A DNA stretch of 64,000 bases from Propionibacteriaceae bacterium (GTDB lineage: Bacteria; Actinomycetota; Actinomycetes; Propionibacteriales; Propionibacteriaceae): contig JAPUEL010000096.1 of assembly GCA_027492545.1 (NCBI GenBank), positions 1 to 64,000 of the forward strand. Direction: 5' to 3'. Below the pieces are notes generated by a model, which saw only the letters and a program-made list of their open reading frames with translations, ran no database searches and had not been told where the DNA came from. Positions 7,493 to 16,190 of this stretch are shown here, piece by piece; position 1 is the stretch's first letter, and every line of letters starts with the position of its first letter. The position numbers were made by a program, and so were the translations under genes.

Positions 7493-9216
7493 GCGGCGCA
7501 GACAGCCTCGCGCAGGCCTTCCGGCGGCTCGACGACGCACTCGCCTCGGCCCAGTACCCGCTGCCGCTCCCGGGCGCCGAGGAGCTCCGTGCGCTCACCG
7601 TCTCGCTCGGTCACCAGGTGCGCGACTACCTGCTGCCGCGTGCCGCGCGCCTCGACGCCCCGTTGTTGGCGGTGGTCGGCGGTTCCACCGGCGCGGGCAA
7701 GTCCACCCTGGTCAACTCGATGCTCAGGGCCTCCGTCACCAGGCCGGGTGTCCTGCGCCCCACCACCAAGTCGCCCGTGCTGGTGTGTCACCCGCAGGAC
7801 GAGGCGTGGTTCCGATCCGACAACGTGCTGCCCGGGCTGGTGCGCACGGACGCCCAGCTGCATGACTCGCGCGCGCTCCAGATCGTGGCCTTCCCGGACC
7901 TGCCGCCCGGCCTCGCGCTGCTCGACGCCCCGGACATCGACTCGGTCGACGACGCCAACCGCAGCCTGGCCCGGCAGCTGCTGCTCGCCGCGGACCTGTG
8001 GCTGTTCGTCACCTCCGCCGCCCGGTACGCCGACGCCGTGCCGTGGGACTACCTGGCCGCGGCGGCCGAGCGCAACACCGTCGTCGCCGTGATCGTCAAC
8101 CGGTGCCCTCCCGGAGCGGTGGACGAGGTGGCCGGACATCTGGCGCAGATGCTCGCGGAGCGGGGCCTGGCCTCGGCCAGGCTGTTCGCCGTCGTCGAGC
8201 GCTCCCTCCCGCACGACGGCATGCTCCCGCCGGGTGACGTGGCGGGCATCCGGCACTGGGTGGAGTCCCTCGCGGCCCAGTCCGAGGCCCGGTCCCAGGT
8301 GGCGGTCCAGACCCTCGCCGGCTCCGTGCGCTCCATCGACGCCCAGCTCGAGGGCCTGGCCGAGGGCATGGTGCGGCAGGGGGCGGCGGTCGACGAGCTG
8401 CGCGACCAGGCCGCCCGCGCCTACCGCGACGCCGCCGCCGACGTCGGGCGGGCGGCGGGCGACGGCACCATGCTCCGCGGCGAGATCCTCAGCCGATGGC
8501 AGGACCTGGTGGGCACCGGCGAGTTCATGCGCTCGGTCGAGCAGCGCATCGGCGCGCTCCGGGACCGGATCACCGGCTGGTTCACCGGCGACGAGAAGGT
8601 CGAGGCGGTCGAGGTGGCCATCTCCGACAGCCTGGCAGCCGTCGTCAAGGACGCCGGGGAGAGGGCCGCCGAGGCCACCGCGGTTGCCTGGTCGCACACC
8701 CGCTGGGGCCGCGACATCGTCTCCGCCGTTCCCGCCCTGACCTCCGCGTCGGAAGGTTTCGACGAGGTGGCCGCGGGCGCCATCCGGGCCTGGCAGTCCG
8801 ACGTGCTCCGCCTGGTGGAGGAGCAGGGGCGTGGCCGGCGCATGCGGGCCCGGTTCCTGGCGCTGGGCACCAACGCGGTCGGCGCGGCCCTGATCATCTA
8901 CGTCTTCACCCTGACCGGAGGGCTCACCGGCGCAGAGGTGGGCATCGCCGGCGGCGCCTCCGTCCTCGCGCAGCGGCTGCTCGAGGCCGTCTTCGGCGAG
9001 GACGCCGTGCGCAAGCTCGCGGAGCAGGCCCGTCGCGAGCTCGAGGCCCGCGTCGACGCGGTCATGGCCGGCGAACTCGCCCGCTACAGCGAGGTGCTGG
9101 ACGCCCTCGCGGTGGACCCCGCGGCGGCCGGCGCGCTGGACGGTGCCCGCTCGGCGCTGCGGTCCGCGGCGCGGGCCGCGTTCGACGACCTCACCCGGCC
9201 CGTGGGGATGGACTGA
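7489..9216 (+). CDS. dynamin-like GTPase, first of a tandem pair
   Basis: 575 residues. The GTPase domain has P-loop GGSTGAGKST (64-73), a switch threonine in RPTTKSPV, the G3 segment LLDAPDIDS and VNRCPP in the place of the G4 NKxD. Then comes a long helical region (about 260-450) typical of the dynamin stalk, followed by a glycine-rich hydrophobic segment near residues 458-495 that could be a membrane paddle, and a final helical part. The length and the tandem arrangement match the two-gene dynamin systems of actinobacteria (DynA/DynB in Streptomyces septation, IniA/IniC in mycobacteria). It starts at ATG 7489 overlapping the PrsW stop. Confidence 0.8.
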   Translation: MSGADSLAQAFRRLDDALASAQYPLPLPGAEELRALTVSLGHQVRDYLLPRAARLDAPLLAVVGGSTGAGKSTLVNSMLRASVTRPGVLRPTTKSPVLVCHPQDEAWFRSDNVLPGLVRTDAQLHDSRALQIVAFPDLPPGLALLDAPDIDSVDDANRSLARQLLLAADLWLFVTSAARYADAVPWDYLAAAAERNTVVAVIVNRCPPGAVDEVAGHLAQMLAERGLASARLFAVVERSLPHDGMLPPGDVAGIRHWVESLAAQSEARSQVAVQTLAGSVRSIDAQLEGLAEGMVRQGAAVDELRDQAARAYRDAAADVGRAAGDGTMLRGEILSRWQDLVGTGEFMRSVEQRIGALRDRITGWFTGDEKVEAVEVAISDSLAAVVKDAGERAAEATAVAWSHTRWGRDIVSAVPALTSASEGFDEVAAGAIRAWQSDVLRLVEEQGRGRRMRARFLALGTNAVGAALIIYVFTLTGGLTGAEVGIAGGASVLAQRLLEAVFGEDAVRKLAEQARRELEARVDAVMAGELARYSEVLDALAVDPAAAGALDGARSALRSAARAAFDDLTRPVGMD

Positions 9217-10817
9217 TGGCCACCGTGACGGAGCAGCTCGACGGGTTGCGCGAGGCGCTGGACCTGGTGGCGGGGCGGGTTCCCGCGGAGGTGGAGCAGC
9301 ACACCGAGGCCGTGCTGGGGCGGGCCTCCCGGCGGTTGGCCGCGGGCGGGCAGACGGTCGTGGCGCTGGCCGGTGCCACCGGCTCGGGCAAATCCTCGCT
9401 GTTCAACGCCCTGACCGGCACCAGGCTGGCGGAGCAGGGCCCCCGCCGGCCCACCACGTCGAGCACGCTCGCGGCCAGCTTCTCGGCCACCAACACCGCC
9501 CTCCTCGACCATCTGGGCGTGGCCCGCCGCCACGAGGTGGCGCCCCCGGAGCCCCGGATGGCGGACCTGGTCCTGCTGGACCTGCCGGACCACGACTCCA
9601 CGGCGTCGTCGCACCGCGAGGAGGTGGACCGCATGGTGGAGGTGGTGGACCAGTTCGTCTGGGTGCTCGACCCCCAGAAGTACGCCGACGCCGCCATCCA
9701 CCACCACTACCTCCGGCCGCTGGCGCGGCACCGCGACGTGATCACCGTCGTGCTCAACCAGGCCGACCGCCTCACCCCGCCGCAGCTCGAGCAGTGCCTC
9801 GCGCATCTGGGCCGCCTCCTGGTCGACGACGGACTGGCCGACGTGCCCGTCCTCGCCACCAGCGCGGTGACCGGCGCCGGCGTCGGGGAGTTGCGGGAGC
9901 AGCTGTCGCGGCTCGCCGAGGGCAAGCGTGCCGCCGCCGCGCGCCTTGCCGCGGACGTGGCCGTGGCGGCCGGGCAGCTCGACGCGGCGGTGGGCCGGGG
10001 CAGGGTTGGCGCCGCGGACAAGGGCACGATCGGGCGCCTGACGGCCCATCTGTCTGGTTCGGCGGGCGTGGACGTCGTCGTCGGCGCCGTGCGCAGCTCG
10101 GTGCGGCACCGCGGCCAGCTGGCCACGGGCTGGCCGCTGGTGAAGTGGTTGGGGCGCCTGAGGCCGGATCCGCTGAAGAGGCTGCGCCTGGGCGCGCCCC
10201 CCGACCGTGCCGAGCTCGAGGCGCCGTCGCTCACCCGCAGCTCGCTGCCCGCCCGCTCCGCCGCCGCCGCGGCCCAACAGGCCTCCGGCCTGCGCGCCGT
10301 GGCCGCGGAACTGGGGGAGGGGATGCCCGCGGTGTGGCAGGAGGCGATCGTCCGCGCCGTGCGCAGCAACGAGCACACGCTGGGGGATCAGCTGGACCGG
10401 GCCGTCGTCGCCACGGACCTGAAGGTGTCGCGGACGCCGGTGTGGTGGCAGGTCATCCGGGTCCTCCAATGGCTGCTGATCGGCGCCGTCGTGGTGGGGC
10501 TGGGCTGGCTCACCCTCAACGTGGTGCTGTCGTACTTCGGGCTCGGGCAGTTCGCCACCGTGCCGATCGGCCCCGCCGAAGGGCCGCGGGTGCCGCTGCC
10601 CACCCTTCTGGCGCTCGGGGGTGTCGCGGCGGGCATCCTGCTGTCGTTCGGCTCACAACTGGCCATCGGCGCCGCCGCGAACCGGGCGGCCCGCCGGGCG
10701 AGGAAGGCGCTCGAGGCCTCGGTCTCCACCGTCGCGAGGGAGCTGGTGATCGTCCCCGCCGAGGCCGAGGTGCAGCGCTACGCGGCCGCCCGCGCCGCGT
10801 TGGACAGGCTGCTCTGA
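9216..10817 (+). CDS. dynamin-like GTPase, second of a tandem pair
   Basis: 533 residues. P-loop GATGSGKSS is at residues 53-61, G3 DLPDHDS near residue 127 and a canonical G4-like NQAD, so this partner keeps a fuller GTPase consensus than the first. Two hydrophobic segments near residues 412-440 and 463-487 should anchor it in the membrane. Its ATG overlaps the stop of the first GTPase (TGATG), so the two are made together and probably form a hetero-oligomer. The stop is 75 bases before ettA. Role in septation, membrane repair or stress tolerance is inferred only from family precedent. Confidence 0.82.
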   Translation: MATVTEQLDGLREALDLVAGRVPAEVEQHTEAVLGRASRRLAAGGQTVVALAGATGSGKSSLFNALTGTRLAEQGPRRPTTSSTLAASFSATNTALLDHLGVARRHEVAPPEPRMADLVLLDLPDHDSTASSHREEVDRMVEVVDQFVWVLDPQKYADAAIHHHYLRPLARHRDVITVVLNQADRLTPPQLEQCLAHLGRLLVDDGLADVPVLATSAVTGAGVGELREQLSRLAEGKRAAAARLAADVAVAAGQLDAAVGRGRVGAADKGTIGRLTAHLSGSAGVDVVVGAVRSSVRHRGQLATGWPLVKWLGRLRPDPLKRLRLGAPPDRAELEAPSLTRSSLPARSAAAAAQQASGLRAVAAELGEGMPAVWQEAIVRAVRSNEHTLGDQLDRAVVATDLKVSRTPVWWQVIRVLQWLLIGAVVVGLGWLTLNVVLSYFGLGQFATVPIGPAEGPRVPLPTLLALGGVAAGILLSFGSQLAIGAAANRAARRARKALEASVSTVARELVIVPAEAEVQRYAAARAALDRLL

Positions 10818-10892
10818 GGCCCACCCCGCCGAATCGGGTCTCCTGGGGATTGCTGGCATACTGGCCTGCGGTCAAATCGAAAGGCACTCCAC

Positions 10893-12575
<1,683 letters not shown>

Positions 12576-12590
12576 CGATCCCCACCCGAG

Positions 12591-12619
12591 AGCCGCCCCC
12601 GACGGGGGCGGCTTTCGTC
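12591..12619 (+). terminator. rho-independent terminator after ettA
   Basis: Perfect 10-bp stem AGCCGCCCCC (12591-12600) with GGGGGCGGCT (12604-12613) around GAC, followed by TTCGTCGTTT. Confidence 0.85.
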
Positions 12620-12630
12620 GTTTCCGGGGC

Positions 12631-12678
12631 TTGCGTCCCGGGCCCACGGTTGCTAGGTTAATTGGTGTAGTAACTAAC
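12631..12678 (+). promoter_or_regulatory. promoter and YtrA-type operator of the GntR-ABC operon
   Basis: A -35-like TTGCGT (12631-12636) and a -10-like TAGGTT (12654-12659) are 17 bp apart. Overlapping the -10 and extending downstream is a 22-bp imperfect palindrome (12657-12678) with arms GTTAnTTnnT and AnnAAnTAAC. It stands out as AT-rich in this genome. Its position, just before the GntR gene, predicts autorepression. Confidence 0.6.
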
Positions 12679-12692
12679 TAAGGAGCGTGGGC

Positions 12693-13052
12693 ATGTTCGA
12701 CGACACGTCACCGATCTTCCAGCAGCTCGCCGACTCGCTGGCCGACGAGGTGCTGCGCGGCCTGTATGCCGAGGGAGACCAGGTGCCGTCGATCAACGAA
12801 CTCGCCGCCTTCCACCGCATCAACCCGGCGACGGCCAACCGGGCCGTCGCGCTCCTCGTCGATCAAGGGGTGCTGATCAAGCGCCGCGGAGTCGGCATGT
12901 TCGTCGCCGACGGGGCCCTGACCCTCATCCGCACGGCGCGCCGCGCCGCGTTCGAGGAACGGTTCCTCACCCCGCTCCTGGCCGAGGCCCGCACGCTCGG
13001 CATCGATCCCGATTCGCTCGTCGCACTGATCCGAAAGGAAGCCTCCTCATGA
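12693..13052 (+). CDS. GntR-family transcriptional regulator, YtrA subfamily
   Basis: 119 residues. The N-terminal winged helix-turn-helix (residues about 8-73, with SINELAAFHRINPATANRAVALL as recognition part) is followed only by a short helical tail, the hallmark of the YtrA group that regulates adjacent ABC genes. I chose ATG 12693 over GTG 12687 because AGGAG at 12681-12685 is spaced 7 bases from the ATG. Its stop overlaps the ATPase gene. It probably represses its own operon through the palindrome just upstream. Confidence 0.88.
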   Translation: MFDDTSPIFQQLADSLADEVLRGLYAEGDQVPSINELAAFHRINPATANRAVALLVDQGVLIKRRGVGMFVADGALTLIRTARRAAFEERFLTPLLAEARTLGIDPDSLVALIRKEASS

Positions 13053-13927
13053 CTGCCGCCATCGAGGTCCACGGCCTCACCAAACGCTACGGGCCGGTCG
13101 TCGCTCTTGACGGCGTGACCCTCTCCATCGAACGCGATTCCATCACCGGGTTGCTCGGCCGCAACGGCGCGGGCAAGACCGTCCTGATGTCGCTGATCAC
13201 CGCCCACGAGACCCCCACGTCCGGCACGGTCCGGGTGCTCGGGGAGGACCCGCGGGAGAACGAACGGGTGCTGGGCCAGACGTGTTTCGTCCGCGACAAC
13301 CAGCGGTACCCGGACGAGTTCCGCGTGCCCCACCTGCTGGACACCGGCGCGCGCTTCTACCCGTCCTGGGACGCGGACCTCGCCGGCCGCGTCGTCGACA
13401 CCTTCGAACTGCCGACGGACCGCGACGTCCGCAAGCTCTCGCGCGGGCAGTTGTCCGCCGTGGGCATCCTGGTAGGGCTGGCGTCGCGGGCACCCCTGAC
13501 GTTCTTCGACGAGCCGTACCTCGGGCTCGACGCCACGGCGCGCATGCTCTTCTACGACCTGCTCCTGCGTGACTACATCGCCCATCCCCGCACCATCGTC
13601 GTGTCCACCCACCTCATCGACGAGATCGAGGACCTGCTCAGCAGGGTGATCGTGCTGGATCACGGCCGGGTGCGCGAGGACGCCGGGGTCGACGAACTCA
13701 GGGGCAGGGCGCTGCGGCTCAGCGGCCGGATGGACGCCATCGAACGTGTCACCGCCAACCATGCGGTGCTGCACCGCACCTCGCTCGGGGTGCTGGGCAC
13801 GGCCGTCGTCACCGCGACGACGGACCTGGCCGACGAGGCCGCCGCGGCCGGCCTGACGACGGAGCCCGCCTCGCTGCACGAACTGGTCGCGGCCTACGGG
13901 CTGCACACGAAGGAGGTCTCGTCATGA
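13049..13927 (+). CDS. ABC transporter ATP-binding protein of a YtrA-controlled operon
   Basis: 292 residues. Walker A GRNGAGKT (37-44), a divergent signature LSRGQLSAVG and Walker B LTFFDEPYLGLD, with a switch His in STHLID. The C-terminal third is a non-conserved extension. It starts at ATG 13049 overlapping the regulator (ATGA) and its end overlaps the membrane gene, giving the regulator-ATPase-permease order of ytr-like operons, which are usually induced by envelope-active agents. Substrate unknown. Confidence 0.87.
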   Translation: MTAAIEVHGLTKRYGPVVALDGVTLSIERDSITGLLGRNGAGKTVLMSLITAHETPTSGTVRVLGEDPRENERVLGQTCFVRDNQRYPDEFRVPHLLDTGARFYPSWDADLAGRVVDTFELPTDRDVRKLSRGQLSAVGILVGLASRAPLTFFDEPYLGLDATARMLFYDLLLRDYIAHPRTIVVSTHLIDEIEDLLSRVIVLDHGRVREDAGVDELRGRALRLSGRMDAIERVTANHAVLHRTSLGVLGTAVVTATTDLADEAAAAGLTTEPASLHELVAAYGLHTKEVSS

Positions 13928-14640
13928 AGCGCGTGCTCGACGTCTTTGCGCTGCACGTCTCCCGCCGGTCGACGACGTGGTTGATGCCGCTCTGGCTGAG
14001 CCTCGGGGTGGTCGCGGTCATGGTCGTCATCACGTTCGCGATGCGGCTGGCCGGCGTGGACACCCTCGACCCGGAGATCGCCGATGGGCTGCGCAACAGC
14101 CAGGGCATCCTCTGGACTCTGATCGGCTTCCTCATCGCGCTCGGGGTGCAGTCCTCGGTGGCCTGCTTCGCCTTTGCGTTGGCCCTGGGCACCACCCGTC
14201 GGCAGTACGTGATCGGGACGGGCCTGTACTTCCTCCTCCAGACCGCCTACCTCTCGGTCCTCCTCTCGCTGCTCCTTGTGCTGGAGAAGGCCACGAACCA
14301 CTGGTTCATGGGCGCGCACACCCTCGACGTCTGGGCGCTCGGGGCCGGCGACTGGGGGCACTTCCTCACGGTGGTCCCCAGCGGGGTGCTGGCCAGCCTG
14401 GCCCTCGGGGCCCTGGCGGGCGCGTCCTGGTTGAGGTTCGGCAACCGTGGGCCGTTGATCATCTGTGCGGCGTTCGTCCTGCTCCTCCTGGCGGCGATCC
14501 TGCTGGTCATGCCGAGACTGGACGCGTTCCTGGCGTGGTTCTCCGTCCTGTGGGCGGGTGTGGCCCTCGTGGTGCTGGCCGCGGCCTCGCTGGCAGGGGC
14601 CTGGAGTTTCCTGAGCCGGGCCAGCGTCCGCAACGCCTGA
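13924..14640 (+). CDS. membrane component of the YtrA-controlled ABC system
   Basis: 238 residues with six hydrophobic segments (near 18-40, 56-82, 96-118, 148-172, 178-198 and 205-228) and no recognised enzymatic motif. It overlaps the ATPase stop by 4 bases, which is the main reason to call it the permease of this transporter. A GTTRRQYVIGTGLYF loop after the second segment resembles the cytoplasmic loop of ABC-2 membrane proteins. A strong hairpin lies 13 bases after its stop. Confidence 0.75.
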   Translation: MKRVLDVFALHVSRRSTTWLMPLWLSLGVVAVMVVITFAMRLAGVDTLDPEIADGLRNSQGILWTLIGFLIALGVQSSVACFAFALALGTTRRQYVIGTGLYFLLQTAYLSVLLSLLLVLEKATNHWFMGAHTLDVWALGAGDWGHFLTVVPSGVLASLALGALAGASWLRFGNRGPLIICAAFVLLLLAAILLVMPRLDAFLAWFSVLWAGVALVVLAAASLAGAWSFLSRASVRNA

Positions 14641-14653
14641 CCCACATCGCCCA

Positions 14654-14689
14654 AGCGGCGCTCCCCGGCCCGGACCGGAGAGCGCCGCT
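14654..14689. terminator. bidirectional terminator between convergent genes
   Basis: Perfect 10-bp stem AGCGGCGCTC (14654-14663) with GAGCGCCGCT (14680-14689). It lies in the 61 bases between the ytr-like permease and the minus-strand membrane protein gene. No T-run, so the terminator call is by position and stem strength. Confidence 0.7.
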
Positions 14690-14701
14690 CGTGTGTGGCC
14701 G

Positions 14702-15610
14702 CTACTTGACGAGCAGCTCGAGCACCTCCGGCATCGACTTGGCGAACGAGCACTGGCCCGCGTCGTCACCTGCCAGGACCGAGCAGTTGTTGTCCATGCC
14801 CTCGAAGGTGCTGACCAGCCAGACCACGCGCTCGCCGGCCTGCATCACCAGGGTGTCGTTGAACACGCCGACGTCCTCGCCCTCCATCACGGCCATGCCG
14901 AAGAAGTAGGCCGCGCGCGTGGGCTCAGCCTCGACGGTGGACCCGTTGAACGGCAGCCTCGTGTCCTCGGCCGAGCTCACCCGGTCCCAGCCGGCCTCGG
15001 TCATGATCGTCTCGCACTCGATGGCGGCGGTGTGGATCTGTTCGTAGCCCTCGGAGGCGGCTGCCTCGTCGGCGTACCCGAGCACGATGGCGTAGGTGGG
15101 CAGCTCGCCCTCGATCCCGAACGAGCGGACCAGGGTGGTGGTGGGGCTGCCCCACTCGCCGCGGTCGCACAGGCCCTTGGCGGGCTCGCCCATCGCCTCG
15201 CTCTCCGAGAGCACCCCCACCATTGACGGGTCGTAGGGGTACATCAGCTCGACGGTGGGCACGTTGGCCCACGACGGAGGCGTGGGGAGGGCCGGTGCGG
15301 TGGGCGACGGCGCATCCGTCGGGCTCGGCGACGCCGTCGGGTCCGGCGAGGCGCTGGGGCTCTCGGTGGGGCTGACGGTCGGGCTGGGCGAGGCGGCCCA
15401 GTCGGGGTTGTCGGCCCCGCGGAGCAGGGGAGTGACGGCCAAGACGCCCACGCCGAGCGCGGCGACGGCGCCGACCGCGGCCACGGCCAGGCCCGCGCGG
15501 CGCGTGGTGCGACGGCGGTCGCCGAGGCGACGGACTTCATGAGCGGGGAGCATGGGAGCCTCCTGGGCTTGGGCCGCGAGGTCGTCGAGTTGGGGGATGT
15601 GTTCAGGCAT
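14702..15610 (-). CDS. membrane-anchored protein encoded with a SigE-family sigma factor
   Basis: 302 residues. The first 40 residues are cytoplasmic, followed by one membrane segment (about 40-62) and a Pro/Ser/Thr linker with repeated SPSPT/SPTxS units (about 70-115). An extracytoplasmic domain of about 190 residues follows with four cysteines, two of them near the C terminus (NNCSVL and GQCSF) and likely in a disulfide. I find no standard zinc anti-sigma motif. The start overlaps the sigma factor stop by 8 bases. The topology and coupling suggest it senses or modulates signal for that sigma factor, but this is inference. Confidence 0.75.
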   Translation of the reverse strand: MPEHIPQLDDLAAQAQEAPMLPAHEVRRLGDRRRTTRRAGLAVAAVGAVAALGVGVLAVTPLLRGADNPDWAASPSPTVSPTESPSASPDPTASPSPTDAPSPTAPALPTPPSWANVPTVELMYPYDPSMVGVLSESEAMGEPAKGLCDRGEWGSPTTTLVRSFGIEGELPTYAIVLGYADEAAASEGYEQIHTAAIECETIMTEAGWDRVSSAEDTRLPFNGSTVEAEPTRAAYFFGMAVMEGEDVGVFNDTLVMQAGERVVWLVSTFEGMDNNCSVLAGDDAGQCSFAKSMPEVLELLVK

Positions 15611-16094
15611 GACGAACCTCCAGATCGGTGTTGAGTAGGCGAGCGAGGGTCTGGCGCCCGCGGGCGAGCCTGGCCTTGACGGTCCCGGTGGGGGAGCCCA
15701 CCTCCTGCGCGATCTCGCTGACGCTCAGATCGCACAGGTGGTAGAGCACGATCGCCCGGCGCTGGGCGTCAGGCAGTTGTTCGAGGGCGCGGTTGATGGC
15801 GACCCGGTCCGGTGTGGGCTCAAGGGTGCGCTCGGGCTCGAGCGCCCGGTCCGGCTGCCGGAACGCGCGGCGCGCCTTGCGCCAGCGGCTCACGGCAAGG
15901 CGGTAGGCGGTGGTGCGCACCCAGGCGTCCGGACTGCGGAGCACGTCGAGTTGGCTGCGGTGGTCCCACGCCCGGATGAACGCCTCCTGGACGCAGTCCT
16001 GGGCCTCGGCCAGGTTGCCGCACATTGCATAGACCTGGCCCACGAGCTTGGAATACGAGTTCGCGTAGAACCGGTCGAATTGGGCTTCGTCCAC
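15603..16094 (-). CDS. RNA polymerase sigma factor, ECF SigE family
   Basis: 163 residues. Region 2 covers about residues 8-75 (FDRFYANSYSKLVGQVYAMCGNLAEAQDCVQEAFIRAWDH), and region 4 about 105-155 with the helix-turn-helix PDAQRRAIVLYHLCDLSVSEIAQEVGSPTGTVKARLARGR. This is the usual two-domain ECF layout, with an SPTGTVKARLARGR region 4 end common in actinobacterial SigE/SigK-like factors. A GGGAGGGGGA stretch 5 bases before the ATG is a good ribosome site. The overlapping membrane protein is the likely regulator. Confidence 0.9.
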   Translation of the reverse strand: MDEAQFDRFYANSYSKLVGQVYAMCGNLAEAQDCVQEAFIRAWDHRSQLDVLRSPDAWVRTTAYRLAVSRWRKARRAFRQPDRALEPERTLEPTPDRVAINRALEQLPDAQRRAIVLYHLCDLSVSEIAQEVGSPTGTVKARLARGRQTLARLLNTDLEVRHA

Positions 16095-16190
16095 GTCCCT
16101 CCCCCTCCTTCTTCGGCGTTGTGACTGATGTGTCCTGTCTACGCCCGGGGAGAGGGTGCCGGTTGCATTTCGGTTTCCGGCGCGCCGGGA

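Noticed and set aside
5423..7540. Long minus-strand frame opposite PrsW
   Set aside because: It is antisense to PrsW, His/Asp/Gly-rich and without conserved motifs.
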